Source: SZUA-547 sp963669265
GTDB lineage: Bacteria; Pseudomonadota; Alphaproteobacteria; Rhodobacterales; Rhodobacteraceae
Reading direction: 5' to 3'
Assembly: GCA_963669265.1 (NCBI GenBank)
Contig: OY769916.1
Location: forward strand, 992,001-1,056,000
Length of the DNA stretch: 64,000 nucleotides
Shown here: piece by piece, positions 7,998 through 16,512 of the stretch
How positions within the stretch are numbered: the first letter of the stretch is position 1
Layout: each line of letters starts with the position of its first letter
Translations under genes and position numbers: made by a program
The notes under the pieces: generated by a model
Database searches by the model: none
Seen by the model: only the letters and a program-made list of their open reading frames with translations
Told to the model about the DNA's origin: nothing

Positions 7998-8021
7998 ACG
8001 CCGGGGCGCAAGCCTCGGCGT
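7998..8021. terminator. Stem-loop after the AhpD-like gene
   Basis: ACGCCGGGGC-GCAA-GCCTCGGCGT forms a 10-bp stem (one G-U pair) capped by a GNRA-type tetraloop, 11 bp past the stop codon. No T run follows on either strand, so it is either a weak terminator or a 3'-end-stabilising hairpin. Confidence 0.5.
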
Positions 8022-8132
8022 AGCCTCAGAGTTCAGCATCTAAAATATGATTTCTAGTCGCTGCTAAAGGACTGCTCTTTGCACAATGCGGAACTAACGG
8101 TGCAGTGTGAAACCGTCCAAATGGGCTCGTAG

Positions 8133-8218
8133 CAGTCCTTCGCGGCAGTTGGCGCTAACTGCCGCTCTGCGGACTTTCCTGTCGCAGCGCGGATGGGGTT
8201 CAATGACCGCTTCGAGCC
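8133..8218. repeat. Intergenic repeat abutting IS1182 copy B (left side)
   Basis: Contains TTCGCGGCAGTT, CTAACTGCCGCTCTGCGGAC and then TCAATGACCGCTTCGAGCC right up to the IS end. The last block is the inverse of the sequence leaving the other end of this copy (GGCTCGTTGCGGTCATTCGC). It is the same family as 3593-3650. Confidence 0.55.
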
Positions 8219-9767
8219 GATTGTGTTGAAAAACTCGCTCTTGATCGGCGGTCAACTCGCTGATTCACTTCCGATATTGAGGAGGACGGATCGCGATGAT
8301 GGGGTCAAGGCAGGAGGCGCAATCGGCGCTGTTTTATGAGTTCTCGCTGGAAGATCATGTGCCGCAGGATCATGTGTTGCGGTCGATTGATCGGTTTGTC
8401 GATTTGACAAGCCTTCGCACGCACTTGGCGGAATTCTATAGCCACACGGGCCGTCCTTCGGTCGATCCCGAGCTGCTGATCCGGATGCTTCTGGTGGGCT
8501 ATTGCTTTGGCATCCGGTCAGAGCGGCGGCTGTGTGAAGAGGTGCATCTGAACCTTGCGTATCGCTGGTTTTGCCGCCTCGATCTGACCGACCGAATTCC
8601 GGATCATTCCACCTTCTCCAAGAACCGCCATGGCCGCTTCCGCGCGAGCGAGCTGTTGCGTCACGTGTTCGAGGCGACCGTGACGCGCTGCATGGAGGAG
8701 GGCCTTGTCGGCGGACAGGGCTTTGCCGTGGATGCGAGCCTGATCGTCGCGGACGTCCAGAAGCAGAATTCCAGCAAACCGGAAGACTGGGCATCCCGAG
8801 AGATCGACCCCAATGATGCGTCACGAGCGGTTCGCGAATATCTCGACACTCTGGATGACGAAGCTTTCGGCGCGGCCACGACGGCCAAGTCCAAGTTCAC
8901 GGCTCATGCGGACCCTGCCAGCCAATGGACGGCGGCGCGGAAAGGTCCGGCGTTCTTCGCCTATTCCGACAATTACCTGATCGACACGGATCATGGCGTC
9001 ATCGTGGATGTGGACGCCAGCCGGTCGAACAAGTCCGCCGAGGTAGGCGCGATGCGCAAGATGATCGACCGGACCACAGAGCGCTTCGGCCTGAAGCCGG
9101 ATTGGGTCGCCGCTGACACGGCATACGGATCATCCGACAACCTCACCTGGCTGACAATAAAACGGCGGATCCTCCCATTCATCCCGGTGTTCGACAAATC
9201 GGAACGCAAGGACGGAACCTGGTCCCGGTCCGACTTCACCTGGGACGAGGACAACGACCGATACATCTGCCCGGAAGGCAAAGAACTTCGTCACACGAGA
9301 CGGCGATATTCCGATCCCGCTCGGACAGCGCCAAGGCTGAAAGCGCGCAAATACAGGGCGTTGAAAGCCGACTGCCTAAATTGCCCTTCCAAACCGAAAT
9401 GCTGCCCGAACACCGATTTGCGCGCCATCAACAGAGAGAAGTATGAAATCGTCAGGGATTTCGTGCGGCGCTGCACCGCCTCTGAATTCAACCCAACAGC
9501 GCAGAAGCGGCGCAAGAAAGTCGAGATGCTGTTCGCCCACCTCAAACGCATCCTCGGGCTGGGGCGGCTCCGATTAAGAGGACCCTGCGGCGCCCAGGAT
9601 GAATTCACCCTCGCAGCGACCGCCCAAAACCTCCGGAAACTGGCAAAGCTCAAGCCGATGGCGCCCATCGCCGGATAAGTGGGCGGGCTAGGCGCAGATT
9701 ATCCAAAACGATCAGCCCGATAGCTGAAGCCACCCGGCCAAAATCCAACGGCTTTTTCAACACAATC
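8219..9767 (+). mobile_element. IS1182-family insertion sequence, copy B
   Basis: Same 1,549-bp length and terminal GATTGTGTTGAAAAA inverted repeats as copy A, in the opposite orientation. The immediate flanks GAGCC and GGCTC are inverses of one another, so the symmetrical ends extend to about 20 bp here. Either the true inverted repeat is longer or the element entered a palindromic target. Confidence 0.87.
8296..9678 (+). CDS. IS1182-family transposase (copy B)
   Basis: 460 residues, identical in protein sequence to the product of 2133-3515. Start ATG at 8296 after GAGGAGGACGG. Intact, so it could drive transposition of either IS copy. Confidence 0.93.
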   Translation: MMGSRQEAQSALFYEFSLEDHVPQDHVLRSIDRFVDLTSLRTHLAEFYSHTGRPSVDPELLIRMLLVGYCFGIRSERRLCEEVHLNLAYRWFCRLDLTDRIPDHSTFSKNRHGRFRASELLRHVFEATVTRCMEEGLVGGQGFAVDASLIVADVQKQNSSKPEDWASREIDPNDASRAVREYLDTLDDEAFGAATTAKSKFTAHADPASQWTAARKGPAFFAYSDNYLIDTDHGVIVDVDASRSNKSAEVGAMRKMIDRTTERFGLKPDWVAADTAYGSSDNLTWLTIKRRILPFIPVFDKSERKDGTWSRSDFTWDEDNDRYICPEGKELRHTRRRYSDPARTAPRLKARKYRALKADCLNCPSKPKCCPNTDLRAINREKYEIVRDFVRRCTASEFNPTAQKRRKKVEMLFAHLKRILGLGRLRLRGPCGAQDEFTLAATAQNLRKLAKLKPMAPIAG

Positions 9768-9830
9768 GGCTCGTTGCGGTCATTCGCTGCGTCCTGGAGC
9801 AACGGCCGCTTTGCGGACTTAACTGACACA
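9768..9830. repeat. Intergenic repeat abutting IS1182 copy B (right side)
   Basis: GGCTCGTTGCGGTCATTCGCTGCG, then CAACGGCCGCTTTGCGGAC; same family as 3593-3650. The rest of the spacer to 9980 shows no gene. Confidence 0.5.
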
Positions 9831-9980
9831 TGCGTGAATTGGTCAGACGAGCTGACCTGATCCAATGCGGACTTCGCCATTTAGCGATGGTTTCACCGCA
9901 TTCGCCCGCAACCCGAATTCGACACAACTAGCGGCGACTGTTGTTTCGCCTTTCGTCGTCGCTCTGCGCAATATTGCTCG

Positions 9981-10904
9981 TTAGCTGTCGCGTAGCGCCT
10001 TGGCCTGATGACTGAGGTCCAGATAGCGCTCGATATCCGTCAGGGTCGCATCCCCGCCACCATAGCGTGAGCGCAGGTCGAGCACCGTTATCATACCATC
10101 AGAGAGGATTGCGCCATTGGGCGTCAGGCCAGAGCGCGGGTCCATCAGGCTGTCCATCACGCGGCCAATGGCTTGCGGTTTGATCTGCGGCATGCGCGCG
10201 CTCAGAAGTTCCGCCGCTGCGGCGCGATTGACGGAATCAAGGGTCCAGTCGAGGCCGCGAAGATAGGCGCGCAGGAACCCGCGAACACGGTCAGGATGTC
10301 GCTCTAGGAAGGGGCGCGTCGTCGCGATTACACCGCCCTGATAGCTATCAAACAGCGTGCGGGTGCTTCCCAGAATGTTGAATCCTGCATTCTTGGCGAG
10401 GCTCGTAAACGGCTCGATTGTCAATGTGCCGGCGTGCTTGCCCTCTTTTACGGACTGCCAGCGCTGGGGCGTGGCGCCGACAGGTTCAAGCGAAACCTCG
10501 TCGCGAGAAACGCCTGCGCGAGAAAGGATCTCATAAAACACAAAAGCGAATCCGGTAGTCAGCGCGTCCAGCGCCACGACCTTCCCCCTCAGGTCCGAGG
10601 CCTCCTTGATGCCGGGTTGCGCGACGAAGCTGACGTCAAGCTGGGTCGCTCCCATCACCACCACATATTGAGGATCAACGTCTACAGCGCCTTGGCCCTC
10701 GCTATAGGCCACGGCATTGTCAAACGCGGTGCAGACGATGTCGCACGCGCCTCCGGCGGTCTGCTCCGCTTGATAGACTGAGCTTGGCGTCAACTCCAAA
10801 TCGAGCTTCAGACCTTCATCAGCGAAGTAGCCCTTCTCGTCGGCCGCGAAGACCGGAAGGTTCGGGGCGCCTGGAAAGGCGATCACGCGCAGAATCTCGT
10901 TCAT
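9981..10904 (-). CDS. NMT1/THI5-like substrate-binding protein without a signal peptide
   Basis: A 307-residue type II periplasmic-binding fold: an N-terminal strand ILRVIAFPGAPNLPVFAADEKGYFADEGL is the hallmark of SsuA/NMT1/THI5 binding proteins, and SDLRGKVVALDAL is the usual second-lobe entry. Classical members deliver ligands to ABC importers from the periplasm, but this protein begins MNEILRVIAF with no hydrophobic leader and no upstream start to supply one. No permease or ATPase gene is nearby. It follows the molybdenum-hydroxylase gene at 10924 by 19 bp in the same direction, so it probably acts in the cytoplasm, as a ligand carrier, sensor or chaperone for that pathway. Confidence 0.75.
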   Translation of the reverse strand: MNEILRVIAFPGAPNLPVFAADEKGYFADEGLKLDLELTPSSVYQAEQTAGGACDIVCTAFDNAVAYSEGQGAVDVDPQYVVVMGATQLDVSFVAQPGIKEASDLRGKVVALDALTTGFAFVFYEILSRAGVSRDEVSLEPVGATPQRWQSVKEGKHAGTLTIEPFTSLAKNAGFNILGSTRTLFDSYQGGVIATTRPFLERHPDRVRGFLRAYLRGLDWTLDSVNRAAAAELLSARMPQIKPQAIGRVMDSLMDPRSGLTPNGAILSDGMITVLDLRSRYGGGDATLTDIERYLDLSHQAKALRDS

Positions 10905-10923
10905 CTCATTGGGTCTCCGCTCA

Positions 10924-13338
10924 TTAATTGGCTCGCGCTTCGTTGATCGCCCGCCAAATCCGCGCAGGCGTCAACGGCATAGAGATATCTGTCACGCCAA
11001 GCGGCCGGAGCGCGTCAAGCGCCGCCAATGTTACGCTTGCAAGCGCCGGTGTTGTGCCTCCCTCACCGCCAGCCTTCACGCCCAAAGGGTTGGTCGGAGA
11101 ATGCACTTCCGCTATTTCGACGTCGAATGTCGGCAAGCCGTCTGCGCGCGGCATGCCGTAATCCATGAAGGAACCTGCGATCGGTTGGCCGCTGTCTCCG
11201 TCGAAGGCGCAAAGCTCCCACATCGCCTGACCGACACCCTGGGCGATCCCGCCATGGGTCTGGCCGTGAACGATAAGCGGATTGATGCAGCGCCCGACAT
11301 CATCGACGCTGGCGTAGCGGGTGATCCGGACATGTCCGGTCTCTGGGTCGATTTCAACTTCGCACACAGCGGCGCCGTTCGGAAAAACTGGCGTGTGCAT
11401 CTCGTTGGTCCGCGCCGCAGCCAGAGGTCCGTGCGTCTGCTCGGTTTTCGCGGCGATTTCTCGCAATGTGATGGCGTGATTGGTGCCCGCAGCTACAAGC
11501 CTCTCCCCATCGAAGGATACTGCGTCTCTGCGACATTCGAAATGCTCCGCGGCCCGCAAGCGCGCCTCTGATAGAAGATCCGCGCAAGACATGGACATTA
11601 CGGTGCCGGCATGTCGCATCGAGCGCCCCGAGTGCGATCCACCGCCGACGCTGACCACCTCCGTGTCGCCAAGGATGATCTCGACCTGTTCGACGGGAAC
11701 CGACAGCATATCGGCGACCACTTGCGCAAAGCTCGTCTCGTGCCCCTGACCCGAGGGTTGGGTCCCTATGACGACCTCAACCTCTCCAGAACCGCGCATG
11801 GTGATTTCCGCACGTTCCTTCGGCGCGCCAATTGAGGATTCGACGTAGTTGGCGAAGCCGAAACCGAGCAATCTGCCGCGATCCTGCGCCTCGGCCCTCC
11901 GGTCAGCGAAGCCGCTCCAGTCGGCGAGGGTCAAGGCCCAATCCATGTTCTTCTCGTACTCGCCGCTGTCATAGATCATGCCAACCGCGTTGCGGTACGG
12001 CATTGCCGCCGAAGGCACGAGGTTCTTCCGTTTGAGCGCAAGCGGATCCATACCCAGTTTGCGCGCGGCTATATCGGCGAGGCGTTCGATGGCGTAGGTG
12101 ACTTCCGGCCGACCGGAACTGCGATAGGCTTGGGTCGCCATGGTGTTGGTGAAGACTGCGCGGGCGCGCAAAGACGCGCAGGGGATATGGTAGGACCCGG
12201 TTACCAAACCAGCCCCTTTGCTGAGGGGCGAGAGCGACACGCAATGCGAGCCGACATTGGAGATATTGTCCGCGCGCATGGCCAGGAACCGCCCATCCGC
12301 GTCCAGCGCCAGCGCCACGCGCGTGTGCAGGTCGCGGCCCTGATAATCGGACAGGAACGCCTCTGATCGGGTCGCCGTGAATTTCACCGGACGCCCGACG
12401 CGCCGCGCGGCCCAAAGAACGAGGCCGAATTCGGGGTAGACCCTGTTGCGCGTCCCAAAATTGCCCCCGACATCGTGAGAGCGGACTCGCAATTGTCCGG
12501 GTTCCACGCCAAGCACATGGGCCAGTTCGCTGCGCTGGCGAACTGCGCCCCCGCTTCCTGCGATCAATACGTATTCGCCAGTCCCGGCGTCGAACGAGGC
12601 GACGGCAGATCTTGGCTCCAACGGGACGCCGGTTACTCGGTCTACGAAGAATTCGGCCTCGACGACATGCGCCGCCTTCTGAAACGCTTCCTCGGTCGCT
12701 TGCGCATCGCCGAAATGTGTATCGACGAGAACGTTGTCCGGAACCTGGTCCCAGACAGTTTCGGCGCCATGTTTCAGGGCGTCCTTTGCGTCGAGAACGA
12801 AGGGCAGTTCCTCAAACTCAATTTCGATCGCCTCAGCGGCGTCCCAGGCTTGCGAGCGGGTCTCAGCGACGACCAGCGCGACCGCCTCGCCGACATGACG
12901 CACTTTGTTTCGCGCTAGCAAGTGATGTGGCCCAATGAATGGAACACCTCCACCCGGCGCGGTCAGTTTCATGTCATAGCGCGTTTTGGGAAGCGGGTTA
13001 TGAGGGATCGGCTGCAGGCCGTCCCGCTCTAAATCTTCGCCAGTGAGGATGGCGAGCACCCCCGGCATCTCCGCCGCCGCGATGGTGTCGATCCGCCTTA
13101 TACGGGCATGCGGGTGAGGAGAGCGCACGACCGCCGCTCGCACCTGGCCCGGTATGCTGAAGTCGTCGGTGAACTGGCCCTCACCCAGCAGCAACCGCCG
13201 GTCCTCCTTACGGCGTACGGGTTGGCCCACGTGGCGGAAAAGCGCCTCGCGCACGAGTTTCATTTCAGGTGAATCGCTATCAGGCGCTTCGCGCCCGAAG
13301 TCGTTCGCGCCGGACCCCTTGTTGGCCAGTCGAGTCAT
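10924..13338 (-). CDS. Xanthine dehydrogenase-family molybdopterin-binding large subunit (1)
   Basis: An 804-residue catalytic subunit of the xanthine oxidase/aldehyde oxidase family, which hydroxylates carbon centres of aldehydes or N-heteroaromatics at a molybdenum-cytosine/pterin cofactor. An N-terminal hammerhead domain (RRLLLGEGQFTDDF) precedes the cofactor domains (GGNFGTRNRVYPEFG, AYRSSGRPE, GSGEVEVVIGTQPSGQGHET). The catalytic Glu loop NPLGVKAGGEGGTTPAL is near the C-terminus. The AYxCSFR motif of CO dehydrogenase is absent, so it is not CoxL form I. A TTG 30 bases upstream would extend it, but the ATG at 13338 is preferred. No FAD or iron-sulfur subunit gene lies in the cluster. It is divergent from a second large subunit at 13455. 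Confidence 0.9.
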   Translation of the reverse strand: MTRLANKGSGANDFGREAPDSDSPEMKLVREALFRHVGQPVRRKEDRRLLLGEGQFTDDFSIPGQVRAAVVRSPHPHARIRRIDTIAAAEMPGVLAILTGEDLERDGLQPIPHNPLPKTRYDMKLTAPGGGVPFIGPHHLLARNKVRHVGEAVALVVAETRSQAWDAAEAIEIEFEELPFVLDAKDALKHGAETVWDQVPDNVLVDTHFGDAQATEEAFQKAAHVVEAEFFVDRVTGVPLEPRSAVASFDAGTGEYVLIAGSGGAVRQRSELAHVLGVEPGQLRVRSHDVGGNFGTRNRVYPEFGLVLWAARRVGRPVKFTATRSEAFLSDYQGRDLHTRVALALDADGRFLAMRADNISNVGSHCVSLSPLSKGAGLVTGSYHIPCASLRARAVFTNTMATQAYRSSGRPEVTYAIERLADIAARKLGMDPLALKRKNLVPSAAMPYRNAVGMIYDSGEYEKNMDWALTLADWSGFADRRAEAQDRGRLLGFGFANYVESSIGAPKERAEITMRGSGEVEVVIGTQPSGQGHETSFAQVVADMLSVPVEQVEIILGDTEVVSVGGGSHSGRSMRHAGTVMSMSCADLLSEARLRAAEHFECRRDAVSFDGERLVAAGTNHAITLREIAAKTEQTHGPLAAARTNEMHTPVFPNGAAVCEVEIDPETGHVRITRYASVDDVGRCINPLIVHGQTHGGIAQGVGQAMWELCAFDGDSGQPIAGSFMDYGMPRADGLPTFDVEIAEVHSPTNPLGVKAGGEGGTTPALASVTLAALDALRPLGVTDISMPLTPARIWRAINEARAN

Positions 13339-13385
13339 GGTGCCGCCACCGCCTTGCCAGAAGAGCAATTCCGACTCGTCAGTCT

Positions 13386-13416
13386 GTAATATTGCTCTTT
13401 GTATGAATGTATGACA
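13386..13416. promoter_or_regulatory. Operator candidate in the divergent Mo-hydroxylase promoter
   Basis: GTAATATTGC (13386-13395) is followed by TTTGTATGAATGTATGAC. The same 10-mer occurs at 20450-20459 in the other divergent promoter of the island, followed there by an inverted version (CATACATTATACAATG, which reads CATTGTATAATGTATG on the other strand). The shared TTGTAT/TGTATG arms fit a GntR/FCD-type operator. The obvious candidate binder is the GntR protein encoded at 15775-16458. Confidence 0.45.
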
Positions 13417-13454
13417 AATAAATTTACGAGGTCAACGCAGGGAAGCCTTGACGC

Positions 13455-15755
13455 ATGCTCAGGATCGGTCAGTCACAGGTCCGCTTCGAAGATGACGCTT
13501 TGTTGCGGGGCGAAGAGCGTTTCACGGATGATATTACGGTCCCGGACGCGCTGCACATGGCGGTGGTCCGCTCAGCGAACGCCGCCGGTCGCATCGTTTC
13601 TCTCGATACCGACGAGGCCGCGCAAATACCCGGCGTATCCGCTGTGTTGACCGGCCCGGATATGGAAGCCGACGGGGTTGGGCGGTTCGTTCCTCGGTTG
13701 AAACACCCGGGGGCGGATGGCGGCGACATGCCCGTGCCGCCCTTTCCTCCGCTTACGTCGGATGAAGTTCGTTTCATGGGCGATCCCGTCGCTATCGTGC
13801 TTGCGGAAAGCAGGTTGACGGCCGAGCTTGCCGCGGAAACCGTGGAGGTGGAGGTCGAAGAGTCTCCAGTGGTGACAGACGCCGACGCCGCGGCTGCGCC
13901 AGAAGCGCCACTCGTATGGAAACCTTTGGGTTCTAATCTTTGCTTTCGCGTTGAAAAGGGCGACAGCGCCGCCGTTGAGAGCGCATTCGCAGAGGCCGCG
14001 TATATCGTGCGTGAGAGGATGCGGATCAGCCGAGTGACGGCGGCACCAATTGAGGCCCGCGCGTTGGTCGCGCGTTATGAACCCTCTACCGACCGTTACC
14101 GTCTGGAACTTGGCACACAGACTCCCCACCGGCTCATTCCCGATCTGGCGCAGGCGCTGAACGTTGATCTGGCGCAGCTGCATGTAATCAGTCATGCCTG
14201 CGGCGGCGGTTTCGGTATGAAAAACGTGTCATACCCAGAATATGTGATGGCGTTATGGGCGGCGCGGCGAATGGGTCGGCCCGTCAAGTGGCGCGCAGGA
14301 CGCATGGAATCCTTTATCTCGGACGCCCATGCGCGGGAGCAATCCGCCGAGGCGGCGTTGGCGCTGGACGCGGAGGGGCGATTTCTGGCGCTCGACGTGC
14401 GCATCCGAGCGAGCCTCGGTGCTTATCTGGGCCCGTCTACGCCCCATCCACCGGTCGCCAATCTTGGCGGACTCGCGGGGGTCTACGCCACCAAGGCGAT
14501 CCACGTTCGCTGCGAGGGATATTTCACCAACACCCAGAACGTGGCGCCCTATCGCGGCGCAGGCCGTCCCGAGGCCAGCTATATCCTAGAGCGAGTGATC
14601 GACGCCGCCGCGCGAGCAGTCAAAATGGACCCGGTCGAATTGCGCCGACGCAATCTGATTCCGGCGGATTGGATGCCCCATAAGACGCCGCTTACATTCA
14701 CCTATGACAGCGGCGATTTTTCCGCCGTCCTTGAGAAAGCGCTGATCGTCGCCAACTGGAACGGACTGGCGGCGCGGCGACTGGGCTCGCGCGGAAAGAA
14801 CCGAATACGCGGGGCATCCCTGGTCTTCCCAATTGAAATCGCGGGCGGCCCTGGAGCCGCGCCGCATGCCGAATTTGCGCGCCTTGTCACCGCGCCTGAC
14901 GGCGAGGTTAGGTTCGATGTCGGCTCCAGCGATTCCGGACAGGGTCATGGCACGGCCTATCGCCAGATACTTTGCGATCGGCTGGGACTGGCGCCCGAGA
15001 ACATACAGGTGGTCAGCGGCGATACCGATCTGGTTCCAAAGGGCACAGGAACGTTTGGCTCTCGCACTATGCCTGCGGCGGGAACAGCGCTCTGGCGCGC
15101 GGCTGACCGCATCATAGAACAGCTCACTGAGTCGGCCGCAGAGGAACTCGAAGCCGCCCCGGCGGATCTGGCCTTCGCTAAAGGGGAGTGGCGCGTTGCC
15201 GGAACTGATCGCGCCATCCGGTTCGTGGACGTATTGGCGAACGTTCCAGAGCCAGTCACCGGAGAAGTCTTTGCAAGCGCTGACGGCGCTACCTTTCCGA
15301 ACGGCGCGCACGTCTGTGAGGTGGAGATCGATCCAGATACAGGGCGGCTGTTTCTCGATCGCTATACGGTGGTCGACGATGTCGGCGTCGTGATCAACCC
15401 AACGGCGTTGAAATCACAAATCTGCGGTGGCGTTGCGCAGGGAGCCGGACAGGCGCTGCAGGAATGGATTCGCTACGACGCCGACACCGGGCAGCTTTTA
15501 AGCGCGAGCCTGATGGATTACGCACTCCCTCGGGCGGCGGATCTTCCCCCGGTGACAGTGGAAAGCCACCCTTCGCCGACCGAGATGAACCCGCTTGGCG
15601 CGAAGGGAGCGGGAGAGGCGGGCACGGTTGGCGCGTTGCCGGCGGTGATGAACGCCGTCAATGACGCTCTCGCCTCGGTGGGCGCGTCGGCGATTGATAT
15701 GCCCGCGACGCCCATGCGTATCTGGTCGGCATTGAAAAACGCTGACGCGAGATAG
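13455..15755 (+). CDS. Xanthine dehydrogenase-family molybdopterin-binding large subunit (2)
   Basis: A 766-residue paralogue of the divergently encoded subunit, with the same plan: hammerhead domain (LLRGEERFTDDI), GGGFGMKNVSYPEYV, APYRGAGRPEASY, VGSSDSGQGHGTAY, and the catalytic-Glu loop NPLGAKGAGEAGTVGALP. It should hydroxylate an aldehyde or aromatic/heteroaromatic substrate using a Mo-pterin cofactor and needs electron-transfer partners that are not encoded here. The ATG at 13455 is the first in-frame start after the divergent promoter. The two subunits may form a heteromer or act on successive intermediates; the sequence does not decide. Confidence 0.9.
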   Translation: MLRIGQSQVRFEDDALLRGEERFTDDITVPDALHMAVVRSANAAGRIVSLDTDEAAQIPGVSAVLTGPDMEADGVGRFVPRLKHPGADGGDMPVPPFPPLTSDEVRFMGDPVAIVLAESRLTAELAAETVEVEVEESPVVTDADAAAAPEAPLVWKPLGSNLCFRVEKGDSAAVESAFAEAAYIVRERMRISRVTAAPIEARALVARYEPSTDRYRLELGTQTPHRLIPDLAQALNVDLAQLHVISHACGGGFGMKNVSYPEYVMALWAARRMGRPVKWRAGRMESFISDAHAREQSAEAALALDAEGRFLALDVRIRASLGAYLGPSTPHPPVANLGGLAGVYATKAIHVRCEGYFTNTQNVAPYRGAGRPEASYILERVIDAAARAVKMDPVELRRRNLIPADWMPHKTPLTFTYDSGDFSAVLEKALIVANWNGLAARRLGSRGKNRIRGASLVFPIEIAGGPGAAPHAEFARLVTAPDGEVRFDVGSSDSGQGHGTAYRQILCDRLGLAPENIQVVSGDTDLVPKGTGTFGSRTMPAAGTALWRAADRIIEQLTESAAEELEAAPADLAFAKGEWRVAGTDRAIRFVDVLANVPEPVTGEVFASADGATFPNGAHVCEVEIDPDTGRLFLDRYTVVDDVGVVINPTALKSQICGGVAQGAGQALQEWIRYDADTGQLLSASLMDYALPRAADLPPVTVESHPSPTEMNPLGAKGAGEAGTVGALPAVMNAVNDALASVGASAIDMPATPMRIWSALKNADAR

Positions 15756-15774
15756 GCTGCTAGCCGACTGGCGA

Positions 15775-16458
15775 TTACGGCTCCTCGATCACAAATGGCA
15801 ACGCAGACAGGGCGGCGTTCTCGACATGAGCGCGCGCAGCCTTGCCAGCCGCGTCAGGATCGCGTGCGAGCAACGCGTCCCGCAATGCCTCGATCTCGCG
15901 GATGGATTGGTCCTGGCGTTCCGGGCGCACCACCGACCGGCTGCGCAATTGTGCGGTGCGAAGCGTAAGTCGCATCAACAAGTTATGCGCCACCGCGTTA
16001 TCGGCCACGTGGCAAACGTGGTCATATAAAGTCCGTTTCGCTTCGATGATGGTGATGAAATCGCCACCTCGATAGGCGACGATCAGCGCTTTGCAAAGTC
16101 GATCCGCCTCAATCAGAGCGGCGTCATCTTTGGTTTCTAGAAACTGGTTGAAAATGAGGGCCTCAAGATCGGAGCGAATGCGATAGATATTCTCCGCGTC
16201 CCGCCGCGAGATGCGAACCACCGTTAAACCGCGCGCGCCGGATTGCGCGACGACTCCCTCGGCCTCCAATTCGCGCAATGCCTCTCTCAAGGACGTCCGG
16301 CTGACGGCCAATTGCTGACACAAGTCCTTTTCGACGAGCCGTTCGCCGGGCTTGAGCGTTCCGCGTTCGATTGCGCGGCGCATGGCGTCGATGATCCGAG
16401 ACCGTAACGGCGCGGCTTGCTGAATCGGGGCGAGACCCGCCTCCGTCACTTCATTCAT
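15775..16458 (-). CDS. GntR-family regulator, FCD (VanR/FadR) subfamily
   Basis: A 227-residue regulator: N-terminal GntR winged helix (LRSRIIDAMRRAIERGTLKPGERLVEKDLCQQLAVSRTSLREALRELEAEGVV) and a C-terminal all-helical FCD ligand domain with His residues typical of metal/carboxylate binding (VCHVADNAVAHNLLMRL). FCD regulators usually respond to an organic acid of the pathway they control. ATG 16458 follows GGGAGGGGAG, better than the upstream start at 16491. It lies convergent to the second Mo subunit and upstream of AbrB and UbiD genes on the same strand, so it is the likely local regulator of the island. Confidence 0.9.
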   Translation of the reverse strand: MNEVTEAGLAPIQQAAPLRSRIIDAMRRAIERGTLKPGERLVEKDLCQQLAVSRTSLREALRELEAEGVVAQSGARGLTVVRISRRDAENIYRIRSDLEALIFNQFLETKDDAALIEADRLCKALIVAYRGGDFITIIEAKRTLYDHVCHVADNAVAHNLLMRLTLRTAQLRSRSVVRPERQDQSIREIEALRDALLARDPDAAGKAARAHVENAALSALPFVIEEP

Positions 16459-16512
16459 CGCAAGTACTCCCCTCCCAACACTCTCTATCAAAGCGCGCCG
16501 TCTGGTTCAGGA

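Larger units (their letters stand above)
2044..9767. mobile_element. Composite-transposon-like unit: inverted IS1182 pair with regulator/AhpD cargo
   Basis: Two 1,549-bp IS1182-family copies (2044-3592 and 8219-9767) lie in opposite orientation. The only base difference I find between the transposase genes is synonymous (position 3375 versus 8436, a Phe codon). They enclose about 4.6 kb: an NTF2-like gene, a small membrane protein, a DUF1127 gene, two HxlR regulators and an AhpD-like gene. Near-identity implies recent duplication or gene conversion. Whether the whole unit has ever moved is unknown, because I see no target-site duplication around the outer ends. Confidence 0.6.

Noticed and set aside
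8252..8824. 190-residue frame antisense to the IS1182 transposase (also 2987-3559)
   Set aside because: It mirrors the transposase gene on the opposite strand, with Arg/Ser/Pro-rich composition and no family signature; a shadow frame.
2044..9767. Target-site duplication for IS1182 copies or for the whole unit
   Set aside because: Flanks GGAGAG/AGCTCG (copy A) and GAGCC/GGCTC (copy B) and the outer flanks do not form direct repeats.
10924..13338. Aerobic CO dehydrogenase CoxL
   Set aside because: The AYxCSFR active-site motif is absent (AYRSSGRPE instead) and no coxS/coxM genes are nearby.
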